From Oxyruncus cristatus (lineage: Eukaryota; Chordata; Aves; Passeriformes; Cotingidae), in assembly GCA_013399855.1 (NCBI GenBank), contig VXAY01004090.1:833380-897379 (forward strand): 64,000 nt of DNA, written 5' to 3'. Below, piece by piece: positions 11,629-24,112 of the stretch. Positions within the stretch are counted from its first letter, which is position 1; the number at the start of each line of letters is the position of its first letter. A model generated the notes under the pieces. It had not been told where the DNA came from, ran no database searches, and saw nothing but the letters and a program-made list of their open reading frames with translations. The position numbers and the translations under genes were made by a program.

Positions 11629-13929
11629 ATCACTCAAGGGTTTCAAAATAGAGAACTAAGTTATCTCAATGGAGAAAAAAATTACAATTCCAATGATCAT
11701 TTTAGTTAGTCTAAAATGAAAACATAGATGATAGTGTCAGACTTTTCTCCTGTCAGAAGACCACCGATTTGAAATCCTTAGCTACAATCAAACCTAAGGA
11801 AGAAGGAAGGAATCATAAAACAAAGTTTTGTAAGACAAAATCCTAGTAAGCTGTTCCTCCTGATATTTTGAGGGCTTGAGGTAATCATGTGAAATTGCAT
11901 TTCTCACATTTTAACTATTATTTTCATCTTTTGCTGAAAACTCTCGAAACACACAGACTTTTCCTCTTCGAAAGGAGACCGGAAAAGTTTTCCATCATTC
12001 ATTGTGCAGGTCTCAAAGAAATACATTTCTTTAATATCCAGGCAATGTGCCTCAACAGCCAAGGGGACAAGGTACTGGGGCACAAAACATTATGGAGAGG
12101 GTTAGTTTTCTCAGAGAAGCAGCTGGACAGATGTAGGTCAGAACTCTTTATGTCTGCAACACTCCTCTGAACATTATATTCTTGCCCTTAAATGATTTGG
12201 TGTGGTCATTCCTTTAACAGTTTCAGTTTACTTTACAGCAGTTAATGTCAGGAAAATTGTGTGAAGCTGCCATAAACTGATTCCAACCACTCCAGGAGAT
12301 TTCAGAAGTGAAGGCTTTGGATGGGCTGGGATTCCCTCACTGCTTGAAATCTGACTGCAAGTGATTTACATGCAAAGATTGTTTGCCAAGTCTTACTGTT
12401 AGGTGGTTTATGCAGAAAATAAGCAGTTTTGCTGATTTCTGATGAAGCCGGCTCTTTCAAGTGGAAGGCAATGCAGTGGCCCTAGACTGTTATAGGACAT
12501 CATGGAACTGGGTGTGCAGTGTGTGAAACACAATTTCTCCAGCACACGGGCAACCTGAAAGCTCGCTTCTTTGGCCCATGCAGACTATATAAAAGTATAA
12601 TGTGCAGTTATTGTTTTCCAAAACAGCATTTTCCTTCCATTTCAAAGATTCTGAGACAGAGACACTTCTTGAGCTAAACATTAGTATAATGCCTTTATTG
12701 TTATGGCTTTTGAGGGATACCTGACTTCTCTGAGGTAAAATAAACACCTTCCTCTCCCTCCCCAATATAACTGTCTGAAAGTTAGCTATCCAGCATAAAT
12801 TAATTTTCCTAATTCCCTCTGAAGTTCCCTGGGAAAGATAATCACCTCCAGATCATTCAGCTGACCTATTTAAAACATGCATTTAGAAAAAGATGAATCA
12901 GAATTTTGTATTTCCCAAGGTTCTCCTGTTCTGAACACTCCCTGTGAATCTAATGACTGATTTTTATTTTGTCTAGAGAGTTTATACAGTAGCATCTTTG
13001 GTAATAGAGTTGATAGATAAAGACACATGAAAGCGTACAAAGCTAACAATAAAAGAGTAGCAGTGGGAAAATGTATGTAGATATACATAGATCAAAGCAG
13101 CTCCTTGAAATTTAGCAGATTGTAGAAAATAAATGCATAACTGAGTTCAGAAAAGAAAATAAAATAGCAAAACAAGAAGAAAACATCTCAAATGATTTTG
13201 TTATATGATCTGTATTGAGCACTTTGTGTTGTATTTATATGCATGACAATGACATTGACTTGTAATAATAAAGATTAAATCATGAATGCAGGACTACAAT
13301 TGGGTTAGATCTTTTTTTTTTTGCCATCAAAGTTTTATAGATTTGTAGAGGTTGTCAGAAATGAGGGCCTTTTTTCCAGAGACCTTCCAGTCTAAAATAT
13401 AAACCTGAACAGGCAGATGGTTTATAAAAATGTCCCCCCTTCACTGAGTGAAGGAAAATAAAATATAAACAGATTGTGCATTTCAGAGCAGCAGTTTCAT
13501 CTATTTCTAGTACCACTGTATAAGCTACTGGTTTGCTTTGAATGTAAACACCAGGATGACTTTTCATGGAGAGATTCTTTTCTAGTAGTTTCTTGTGATA
13601 CAGGTAAAAAGGATAGAAGATAAGAGGAAGATGTATGACCAAGACCTTTGGACACCAGATATAAGAGAGCTGACCTTCTGTTATACAAGAGATTTGATGG
13701 GTGTGTTACATAAAAATTATGGAAGGACTGGAATGCCTACAGGAATCTGAGGAATGGAGGATGTTAGAGACAGCTAAGAAGAAAGAGGAATTAAAGGTCC
13801 AGATAAAGCATCAAAACTAAAAGAAAGGATGTTACAGCAATTAAAGGGGGCTGTATTCAAAACTTTCAGAAAACTTAAGGTGGAATAAGCAGCATGCAGA
13901 AGACCATACTGTATATGGGGAAGCTGCAA
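11629..13929. other. Unique noncoding sequence
   Basis: No repeat or gene family is seen. An 11-base T-run lies at 13312-13322. The minus frames at 12490-12765 and 13355-13642 are about 90-95 codons and unrecognised. Confidence 0.55.
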
Positions 13930-14153
13930 GATCAGATCATAACCCACCTGAGGGTGGTCAGCCGCTGGAACCGGCTCCACAGAGAAGTGGTCACACCACC
14001 GAACATGACAGAGTTCAAGAAACATTTGGACGATACTCTAAGAACCATGATGTCACTCTTGGGGCTGTTTTGTGCAGGGCCAGAGCTGGACTACGATGAT
14101 CCTTGTGGATCCCTTCCAACCCAAGATATTCTATTATACTATGATTCTGTGAT
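13930..14153 (+). mobile_element. CR1 LINE 3' end, distinct subfamily
   Basis: The match starts at the TCAGCCGCTGGAACCGGCTCC region and runs through GTTCAAGAAACATTTGGACG, GATGATCCTTGTGGATCCC and a terminal TATTCTATTATACTATGATTCTGTG. The GATGATCCTTGTGGG-type tail differs from the AAGGTCCCTTCCAACCC-type tail at 7.7 kb, so it is another CR1 subfamily. Only about 220 bp of the 3' end remain. Confidence 0.92.
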
Positions 14154-14331
14154 ATATGTGCCATAAGAAATCAAATGAGACACTAAATAACATGTATCCC
14201 TTTGCCAAAGAAGAAAATGTATGTTGTAATACAGTTTGCACTGGAGACAACAGCAATTTCCCATTGTGCCAGCGGACCTAGGTCAGATCTGTAACATGCA
14301 GTGTTCTTTGGAGGACCCTGAGCAGAAGCTT
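14154..14331. other. Short unique spacer between two CR1 copies
   Basis: About 180 bp of AT-rich sequence separate a plus and a minus CR1. No feature is seen. Confidence 0.6.
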
Positions 14332-14527
14332 CATAGAAACATAGAATGATGTCAGTTGGAAGGGACCTTAGAGACCATGTAGTTCCAACACCCCTGCCAT
14401 GCGCTGAGACAGCTTTCACTAGACCAGATGCTGCTCAGAGCTACATCCAACCTGGCCTTAAACACTTCCACAACTTCCCCAGGCAACCTGTTCCAGTGCC
14501 TCAACACTCTCAAGGCTTGCTTGTTGA
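14332..14527 (-). mobile_element. CR1 LINE 3' end, minus orientation
   Basis: It opens with CATAGAAACATAGAATGATG, the reverse complement of the CR1 tail repeats, followed by GTTGGAAGGGACCTTAGAGACC. CAACCTGGCCTTAAACACTTCC and GGCAACCTGTTCCAGTGCCTC follow. Homology ends near 14527. It faces the plus-strand CR1 at 13930-14153, tail towards tail. Confidence 0.93.
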
Positions 14528-17500
14528 AGGCTGTGGATCTGGGCTGTTCAAGGGGATGCAGCAGATCACAAATGCTCCACTACACAGAATCTGGCAGTGA
14601 GCTTTGCTTCTCCTGCAGCTGCTTATATAGGAGGTAGTAGTCTGGACTATAAATATGACCAGATGACTTTTTATTTGCTTGGTAACTACTGAGCAACTAG
14701 CTTTACAGTAAAATGCATGCAATAGCAAGATAGTTGCAATTAAAGAGTAAATTATGATGACATACGTTATTTCTCAATGTCTAAATCATGGTTGAAGGTT
14801 ACATAGCAATTACTTTTGATCTCATTAAGAATAATTAGTAATTACCAACTACTCTAAGGGAAATGTGATTACTATGAAGCTACCTGGTATTTCCCCAAGG
14901 GAACTCTATCTAGTTACTGAATATATATGGCCTATTACTTATAGCAGCACATAAAATACCACTTTATTTATGCTGTACAAGCAAAACAGACCTGTTAAAG
15001 TGTTTAATGAAATATTTGGCAAAGGAAAAAGCTTTGTTGTGCCTATACTACAGAATGTTTACAAGTTCCTTTAAATTAGCTACTCTTATCTGCCATCTTA
15101 CATGCCTTATTTAGTAAGGCAAAGAAATAGATGCATTAAAACAAAATTAAAACCATGACAAGCCTTCTCACTTCTTTTCTAATGCATTGCTCAGAGGATA
15201 AGATTTGAAAGACACCTCCTCGTAATTAGAAAGTGCTACAGGCAAAGATGGAGCAAGCTCACCCTAGCCAGCTGACCACAGCATTAGTGCTAAAGGATAC
15301 AGATCTACCTGCCTGAGTTTGCCAGTAGCCTTCAGAAAGATGAGCAGATGTTTAAATCTCAAAAGAAACAAAAAGAAAAACCTGCAAGCTGGTCATTTAT
15401 ACTGATGAAATTCCCACGACCCTCTGTTGCTGTGAAAAAGGCATCTAATACAGAAGTAGAATGCACCTTTTTTTTTTTTTAATCTTAAAATGTTTTGATA
15501 ATGATTAGTAAGGGAATATTTTATATTGGCAACTGGTTATGTGTGGGATGGTGCAAATGTTTACACTGAAATGAATTATTTGTGGATTTTTATGATCACA
15601 GAGTGGTCTGGCTTATAAGATTGGTTTTTTTTTGGTCTGGATTTGTTGGGAAATGATTTTGTTTTGTGAGTTTATAAGTCACAAGATTTCGTTTTATTAC
15701 ATTTTGAAATCTAGGAAATGGAACTACAGAAATCATCAATAAAGTTGCCAGATATTAGATTGACACAGAAGGCTGCTTTGAGGAAAACCCATTTTGTCAG
15801 AATTGGTTGAATTAGCACTAATAGGAAAATGTCTGTCAGAAATATGGAAGAACCCGTTTTTCCTGTGAGTTACCATTTACCCAAGAACCACGGGTGAGAG
15901 AATCAGAAGAATTATTTTCTCCCTCTTTCTCACATTTTCTGATTGGACTCAAAATGGAAAACTAAGTGTTATTTTGAGTGCTTTTATCACGTAGAGAGAG
16001 AAAGATGCCTTTGCTATTACGGCAGGGCCAAGAAATCTCTACTAGAACCACATGATTCATTAAACCTCACATTTTTTCTGATTCCCAAATAACTTGCGAT
16101 TACCAGTGATGCTTGCACTCAGGAAAGTATTCTGTCTCCTTCATTGGGAACAAGATTTTGTAACCTTTCCTCTTATTTAATATTAATTCTAGAGGTTGAC
16201 TCTAATATTATTATTTAAGAAGTTGCTATTTAATTGTATTTCACCTTAGCCATTAATGTTTTGGTAGTTCTGCAAATATCCTTCATACTGCACAATTTTG
16301 TAAGTAAATACCTATTTTTTTATTTCTTCACTCTGTAATATATTCATTCAGCACCTTGAGGTACACACTTTTTCAATCATTGTATCGTTCAGACAATCTT
16401 TTTTCCACATTGATGGTACTGATATGTGAACATGTAGAGGTTCCATTTATGGCATTATCGGGTCTCATAATTATATCATGTTCATATTAGAGCACAGATG
16501 CCCTCTGGAAACTACAGATCTTTTAAGACTCCATGGGTTCACATGTTGAAACTCAGAACATATTTGAAACTTGGAATATATTTCCATGTCTTTTAGAGTA
16601 GGTATATGAATGCAGTTGTATAAGTGGACTCCTATACTGCATGGATTACATTTCCTTTAAGAGATTTATTTTTGTCCTAACTGCATTTTTTTATGATGAT
16701 TTATCTGGAAGCAGATTTAAGTCTGTGGTGTTGTTTCACTTGCTGTTTCCTTTCTCCTTGGGCCCTAACCCTGTGATAAAACAGACCCACTGTCCTCCAA
16801 ACATTCAAGGATGATGCATGGGATTTTCTGTGCTTATCATCCTACTGTGTTGTTCTTCATCAAATGACTCTCTCTAATCAAATTAGATTACCTCCAGCAT
16901 GTTACCCTTGTCTGTTTTCTGTCATATCCTTGAAAAAGTACAGGTGGGCTTGTCAGACAAAGATTTAGTCTCTCTAAAACCAGCCTGAGTGTTTTTGTCC
17001 ACCTCAGATTTTTTTTTTTTCCCAGATTTTTGTGTGATCTCAGGGTTTCTCTTCTTTTTAGGTTCAATGTCTTATCTTCCTTCTTTCCTTCAGCTTTGTT
17101 CAATATTGACAAGGCTATGTCAGTCTCCCTTTAGAGAATTACTTGGTTTCACTCAACCAGAAATTCAACTCACTATTTCCTTTCAACTCCAAAGGAAAAG
17201 ACTATTTGACCTCAGGACCTTGGTTGGATTCTGTGATCGAGTGCCATGTGGATGGTTTTAAGGTCCCATTGTCTCACTGAAGGGCTGAAGACATCTCACC
17301 AAAAGTGCTTAGCACTTCACAGATATGTGTATTTATTCTGCTTAATGTTCAAATATTTATATTCCTAGAACAAAGGCACACTTCTGTGGTCTGTAGGCTC
17401 TGCTCACTGTGTGATGGAGCAGAATGGACCACTCCAATAGGCACCCTATGCTGGCTGCAAACAGCTTTCCCTTGCTTCTGTCATGAGAGATACATTTTCC

Positions 17501-20500
17501 CATTTAAAAGTCATAATTGACTATTTCTTGGGGATAGTCTCCCAGAATAATCCAAACAAGTTACTATTGCTGAATAGTTTTGGCATTAAAGGCAACTGTT
17601 CTGCCTTATTATATAAAGTTCCAAATATTCAGAGCATGAAGGTATGCATTTTGCCTTTAGTGGGTGACTAATATGGTTCAAATCAATGGAATTATTGGTG
17701 CCTTAAAACTACTCAAATGTTCAGGAGCTTTGCTGACTCACAGCCTGTGTAAACACAACGTGCCTCTTAACTGGGAGTTCAAATCCGTGCTCAGTTTCAC
17801 GCCCTATAAATCACACCAACTACATTTATAAATACAATTTACCAAACTTCTCCTTAATATAATGGCCTTATGTATTAATCTTTTCAAGCATTCATGTGTT
17901 TGTTTGTCTTTGTGGTACAATTATTATTCAGATTTCTTTGCTTGTATTTGTGCACTGCTAAGAAGGAGAGCTTCTGTTTCTTTAAGTGCCACGTATTTAA
18001 TAGCAGCAATACTTTTTGAGGACAGAGAAAAATAGCTTTGTATGCTTTATCCCAGAGAGTGGAAAAAAAGAGAAGTACATTAGAGAGAATATATTCAGAA
18101 TTCTGAAACACGTACACAGTCACGTAGTTGGATCGCAGGGGTGTTTGGCAGAGAACAAGACCTTACAGGTTTCCACAATTAAGTCTTACCCAGTAGATGG
18201 CATCCATACACCAACACTTGGGGCTGTTCTCAAAGTACAGTGCAGCAAAGAGTTTTGTAATGTTTTATTTATGAAAGAAAATTAACTTTGAATCTTTGTG
18301 TTTTGCCTCAGGCAATATAAGCAGTAAACATGATTTTCACACCAATAGGTAACAAATAGTTTTCTTAACAAATTAGATGAACCCTGATGTCTGGTTTCAG
18401 ATTGCTTTAGAGCAATGTGTGTATAATACATTTCTCTTACATTCAAAATCTTTTATTTTACATGGGATAAAGTGAAAATGACTGGATATATGCTGAGAGG
18501 CATGAATTATCTTTGGACAATGGGCATTTTGTTTTTGAAGACCTGTTTTTGATAAATGTATGAGCCATTCAATTTTTTGGCTGCCTAGTGCTTCAAAGAG
18601 CTGTTTTGTTTTCCTATGTCAGCCTCCTTGATACTATCACAATATATTTCAGAGAAGTTTCTTAATCACAGTTTGCAAGAAATACCCCTATGAGGCATTG
18701 CCAATCTGTAGTGGTATATCTATACTGATTTTATAATTGGGAAACAGGTATTGAAAGGAGAGTGACTCAGTACCTCAGAGTCCGAGTAAGGAATGAAGCC
18801 CAGGGTAAGTGGCTTCTGCTTTGCTGGTATGTCCATTACAGATGTGCCTCACAACCATCCACACCAGCCCTTAGACACCTGGCAGCACTACAACACAGCA
18901 AGTATAATTGCACTAGTTTTGATAGAGCTGAAGTTTCTTGTAATCTCTTGTATGCGGAAATGCACAGGGAAACAGGTTGATGAGGATGCTTTGCAGATCC
19001 TATGGGACAGGACAGCTTTTATACTGTGTTACACGACTAAGGATGGTTACTGAACACAAATGTTCAAAAACTTATGGCCATTTAATTTAATTTCATTTAA
19101 TTTCATTTCCAATTGCATCCCAAATCCCTTTTCGTTAAATGTAATTCTTTTTCCCCTGGAAATTTTTCAAAACCAAGTATTTGTTTAGAAAAGGTGCTGT
19201 TTAAGCCTCATATCTGTCCCCAGGGTAGTTTTGAAAAACCTCATCCTTTTGTACCATCCTGCTTGAACATATAATCCAAGTCCCACTGTCTTGGCAGTGA
19301 ATTCCACTCTGTAAGAATTCTGATGACAACAAACTCATGATGGGTTACACTGCTGACTGAGGCACTGACCTTTTTTCTCTAGTGGTAGAGAAACCCTTCA
19401 TTAAGCTTGCACCTGAATTTTAGACAGCTAAAATTAGGGGAGATTAAACTTTCTTTAAGAGGTTCATCTTTATATATTATTAAACAACAAGTTCTCCTAG
19501 ACTGGCTTTTTTATCACACTCGATCTTTTATTTTTCTTCTGAATGAAAACTTTCTGGGCTGCTGTACAGTTATGCAAGATTTTCTTTCAGAGGAGTCAGC
19601 TGGCCTAAAGACTCTGACCACCATGCTGGGAAAGCGGACATTATCTCCAGAGCCATCAGGTAATTAATGTCATGTCTAAGTTACTTTTTTTTCCCTGGAT
19701 ACAATTATTTAACACTGATTCCTCCTTCAGTCTAATGAAATTGGAAAGCTTGATATTTGGTATAAATGGCAGTTAAGCAAGGTACAAAAACACTGCATAT
19801 TTCTTTTAACAGTTGAGAAAATAGTGTGTTTTTTCCTCTTCAAGTTAATTCTTCTATCCTTATGCTCTGTGCACTGTCTTCTGGGCATGATTTGTAAAGC
19901 AAAATACTTGTCAAGCATCAAGATTAGAACAGCTTCTTTCCCTGGTAAGATTTAAAGAAACTTTCTAGTAATTAAGCTCTGTGACCATTTCTTTGGGAAA
20001 AGTTGAGTGTATTACACAAAAGATGACTACTGAGTTTGCAACAAATTCAGCCTCTTTATGAAATACTATGCTTGAGACCTTGACTTAATGAAATTCTTTA
20101 ACAACGCATATCAGTCAGCACCAGTGCTGCCTCTATTACTTTCAAACAGATACATTTCAATAAATTCACTACTTTTTCAAGTGAAATTTGCCTGTGATTA
20201 AGTGGTGCCTGAAGCTGAATTTTCTTTTTAAAGTTTGAACAAAAACTGTGAAATCATTTGTGCTTTACATCCCCAAAATGACATTTTTCCCTACAGAAAA
20301 ATTATTGCAGTATTATTTTGCTCTTTATAAGTAAAAAATAGATGAAGCTTGATATCTGAAGCTTACTTTAACTATTAAATTAATCCTTGGTGAGAGGTGG
20401 TTTGGTGACTAACTCAGAACTGACTTGAAAAAAAGGTAACCACGACATGGTTAAAATAATAGCAGATTTAGAATATGTTTTGAATGTACAAATTTCACTT

Positions 20501-21754
20501 TTGACCACTGTTGACATCTCTATTGGTGGTGATTGCATCTTGAGCAACAAACCTTCTGGTCTTTCTTGATCCATATTCTTAAATTATTGGCTGTAAATGA
20601 GTCAGATTAGCCAGGGATCAGACACAGAGCCCTGACTGAGCAAAGGATTACAAACTTCATCCTGGCTCGTGAATCTCTTTCAAACAGTAGAGACCCTGGG
20701 CAGCTCAAATTTAGAACTGAGGATTCAGTGCTCCTTGAGGAGGTAGATTTTATAACGTGAGGGCTGAATCATGGACTTCTTGGGCTACAGGCTTGAATGT
20801 AAAATGTCTTTGAATCAGAGACAAGTTTGTCAGATATCCAGAGACTGAGTTCACAGTTTACTGCCTAATATATTGAAATCAGCTGGGTTCAATGATTCAC
20901 TGCTAAACATGTAGAAAAGACATCTACCTAAAGGGAAGTTAAGGCTTTTTTACTTAAGCATTATTTATTTGGAATATAATTACTTCTGGAGATGTTGACC
21001 TTTACATGTCCTGAGTAGGCCTGGCAAGTTTTCTGATTCAAAATTTGGTTCTGCAAAAAGAAATGCCAAAAGAATCATAGAAAAATAGAAGAATAATAGA
21101 TACATCTTGAACTTGTTAACACTGGAAAGGAACATAATTTCTCATTTCATTACCTCACTGTGTCAGAAGCAAATGGCAAAAACCTGTGTTAGTGGAGAAA
21201 AAAAGAAACCTGACACTGAGTATGAATGCTCTTCTGCCTAGCTCTGAGCAGACCTTGACAACTCCCCATTTCCAGGGATCTTTGTGAGGGTTTCCACAGC
21301 TGAGTTGCAAGTGCAGGAAGGAATAATCTTCCTAAGAGCCAGGGGAAGGAAGAATCAGTAAAAACATGAGCAAACATTGTCTTGAAAACTTGTCATTTGG
21401 AATATTGGTCCACATTTGATGATACAGTGTCAAATTTAAAGTGACATTGACAGCCCTTATCAAACAAGCCTATACAACCACTATCATATAAATCTTACTG
21501 CCTTGGGAGGTTTTGCTCAACAACTTTGCAGCCATCCATGCAAATTACTTAGAGAGAAAGCATGTATTGGACTCTCCCCAAGTTAAGCACAGGAAATTTT
21601 ACTGTGTTTCCCTTCCAGTAAAGGCATTTTTCATGTCCCAGTTTTATGTGGTGGAAAGTAGCAGGAACAAAGAGAGAATGAAAAAGGCAAATTAAACATA
21701 CCTGGTGAACAAACATAGGGGCATTCATTTTTTGTCTATATGTTAATTGCTTGG
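14528..21754. other. 7.2 kb of unique noncoding sequence
   Basis: No interspersed repeat is recognised across this stretch. It contains a 13-base T-run (15468-15480), another T-run near 17010-17020, a short AATTTCATTT tandem near 19081-19110 and an exon-like block at 19591-19659. All other frames are short and unrecognised. Confidence 0.5.
19591..19659 (+). other. Candidate 69-nt exon with ATG in good context (speculative)
   Basis: The acceptor TTTTCTTTCAG ends at 19590 and the donor GTAATT begins at 19660. The 69-nt block between is open in the frame reading ESAGLKTLTTMLGKRTLSPE and is divisible by three. It contains ACCACCATG with the ATG at 19623, a good start context, so it could be an alternative first coding exon or an in-frame cassette exon. 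I do not recognise the peptide. Chance is a serious alternative. Confidence 0.2.
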
Positions 21755-22172
21755 GACCATCTCTCAAGTATGTCCAGGTCCCTCTGGAAGGCATACCTTC
21801 CCTCCAGCATGTCATCTGCACCACACAGCTTGGTGTTGCCAGCAAACTTGCTGAGGGTGCACTTGATCCCCCAGTCCATGTTGCCAATAAAGATATCAAA
21901 CAGTGCTAGTCCCAATACTGTTGAGTACCTCAGCCTTCTCCATATCCCAGGTTTCCTGTTTCCTTCCAGTAACAGCCTTAATTTTCCTTAGTCTTCATTT
22001 TCTCACTGATGTACCTACATACATAGAAGCTTTTTGTGTTGTTTTTGACATCCCTGGTCAGATTTCATTCTGTCCGTGGTTTACTTTCCTCAGTTGATCC
22101 CTGGTTACTTGGACAATTTCTCTGTATTCCTCCCAGGCTACCTGTCCTTGCTTCCACCCTCTGTAGGGTTTT
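21755..22172 (-). mobile_element. CR1 LINE ORF2 fragment with internal deletion
   Basis: On the minus strand the left part (21755-21919) encodes the end of the reverse transcriptase domain: NIFIGNMDWGI, then CTLSKFAGNTKLCGA, then RDLDILER. The family's catalytic FADDTKL box reads FAGNTKL here, so both aspartates are lost. At about 21919-21925 the match jumps to sequence from much farther upstream in ORF2 (the region whose plus-strand text is TTGAGTACCTCAGCCTTCTC), and this continues to about 22172. Several hundred bases of the RT core are therefore missing. No 3' tail is present. Confidence 0.88.
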
Positions 22173-22218
22173 CCATGCTGAGTTCTTCAATAAGAGCTGA
22201 GTTCCATGCTGAGTTCTT
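22171..22218. repeat. 17-bp direct repeat at the CR1 edge
   Basis: TTCCATGCTGAGTTCTT occurs at 22171-22187 and again at 22202-22218, 31 bp apart, exactly where CR1 homology fades. It is a small local duplication. It might be a trace of the event that truncated the CR1. Confidence 0.7.
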
Positions 22219-23952
22219 AAATTAGCAGTTAATTTATCACTCAATCTAAAACCAGCATGCCTAGGGAGGTCTTCAGACCACAGGCAAAGAACCTCCAGGG
22301 AGAATTTAGTTCAATACTATGATAGAAACCCAAGAAAGTTCAGTTTCAAGGGTATTCCATGCAGCCAGTTTCTGGAAGTTTAATGTTATTTCTCAGCTGC
22401 CGGGATAAAAAGTTATTGAATTTCACAGAAATCAAACATTCTAGAAAGAGTAATTAATCACTGGAATCATAATGCTTGCACTTGGACTTCTCTTCATATT
22501 TTCCTCTGACTCCACCTGCATCATGACCCTTTTAATTACCGAATTTTATCAACATAGCCATAAGTGACCATTGATGTTAAATATACAGACAAAATGAAGA
22601 AGCTTTCAAAAAAGTACTCAGCTTGAAATACAAGGTAGAGACAAAACCCCCTAGCACTTTGATTTAAACCTATGCTTAATTTCTTCTCTAAATTACAGTA
22701 GAGACATGCATATATGATGATTCAAGACTGGAAAAATGGGATTGCATGTTACGAATGCAAAAATATTTTATTATTACTTTGCATTTCTGTAGTGTACTTC
22801 AAAGCATCACACAGCACTGATAAAATGCTACTTATGCAGGGAAGATGACAGTGACGCTGTGTTAGACAGACATAACAACTATGACCTTACAGAAATGCTG
22901 CATAGGTCACTGCATTGTCATTGTATGTTTTCCTTTGCAAGAGGCTTTATACAGGAAAGGAATCCAGAGATAAATCTGCCTTATGTTACACACAACTCCA
23001 GAAATTCAGTGGTGAAAAGCTATGATGTAACATATCTGTGCTTTAGTTACCTGGCAGATGGAATAGTTTATCAAATGTCTGTTTTGCTAACAGCTAGAGA
23101 TCCTTGAAAGAAAATCCTGCCAGCTTCCTTTTAGTTGTAAGGAAGACACATACAGCAATTATAGCAATTTATCAGATTATATGAAAAAACTATAGCAATT
23201 TATCAGATAAGAGAGTGTCTACTCACTCCTTTTCTTCTCTCCCTACCTTGTAGAGAGGGCCTAGAAGCAATGTGTTGAAGGAGATCCAAGGGTCTGCAGA
23301 CACGCTAGACATATTATGACATGTGGGGTATAATGTAGAGGAGCCAACATGTGTGAGATGTTGCTTAATGTCGTGAAAACATCATCCCAAATGGACAAGT
23401 CTCATTTTGATCGTGAACTCACACCCAAACTTCAGCTGAAAATCTAAATGAAGCCGGGATGATAAGGCCAGAAGAAACTAATACAGTCTTCTAATGTGCT
23501 CTCTGGAGCATACAGATCTCAGAATGTTAATAATATTCTTTTTCATTTGCAAAAGTCTGCAATTCAATTAGCTCAAAGACTTTAGAAAGACATTTCTTCT
23601 TGAGTTAAAGGCAGACATTTGCAATTTACATACCCCTGAGTAAGGATCCAAAGGCTATTGAATCTTATTGACAAAACCAGTTTTGCATCTTTCTTCCTAA
23701 TTGAATATTTCTCATCTCAGTTGACAGTTCACATGCCTTTGTTCTACAAATGCAGAAAGTAGTGGGAAAATAGAGTGCACCCATACGGTACAGCCTCTGA
23801 TTTGCAACTGACATGACTTGTCTGAAATGTTCCAGATAATTTTCAGAGTAGAACTCATCAGATTATTCCTGTTAGGGCTAGCAAAATTCTTACGCAGATA
23901 ATGATCTTGTTGCTTGGTCTTTGTACAAATAACAATGCTTCAGTTGTCTTTG
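22219..23952. other. Unique noncoding sequence
   Basis: Nothing is recognised except an 18-bp direct repeat near 23160-23208. The 82-codon frame at 22859-23107 has no family signature. Confidence 0.55.
23151..23208. repeat. 18-bp direct repeat with 31-bp period
   Basis: TATAGCAATTTATCAGAT is perfect at 23160-23177 and 23191-23208, and a partial copy (TACAGCAATT) ends at 23160. This is a local tandem-type duplication in unique AT-rich DNA. Confidence 0.75.
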
Positions 23953-24112
23953 CCATAGAAATCACAGAAATCACAGAGTGGTTTGGGTTGGAAGAGACAC
24001 TAAAGATCATCTTGTTTCAACCCCCCCCACAAAGCTCAGTGAAGCCACCCACTAGATCAGGTTTCTCAGGGCCTCATCCAACCCGGCCTTGAATACTTCC
24101 ATGGATTACAGG
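23953..24112 (-). mobile_element. CR1 LINE 3' end, minus orientation
   Basis: A degenerate tail (ATAGAAATCACAGAAATCAC) is followed by GAGTGGTTTGGGTTGGAAG, AAGATCATCTTG, a nine-base C-run at 24023-24031, and CCTCATCCAACCCGGCCTTG. Only the last ~160 bp of the element remain. The expanded C-run replaces the usual CCAACCCCCCTGCC. Confidence 0.92.

Noticed and set aside
17770..17800. GAGTTCAAATCC resembling a tRNA B box
   Set aside because: No matching A box, acceptor stem or cloverleaf could be found around it.
18736..18803. Block before GTAAGT at 18,804 as an exon
   Set aside because: The upstream acceptor lacks a pyrimidine tract and the frame is not convincing.
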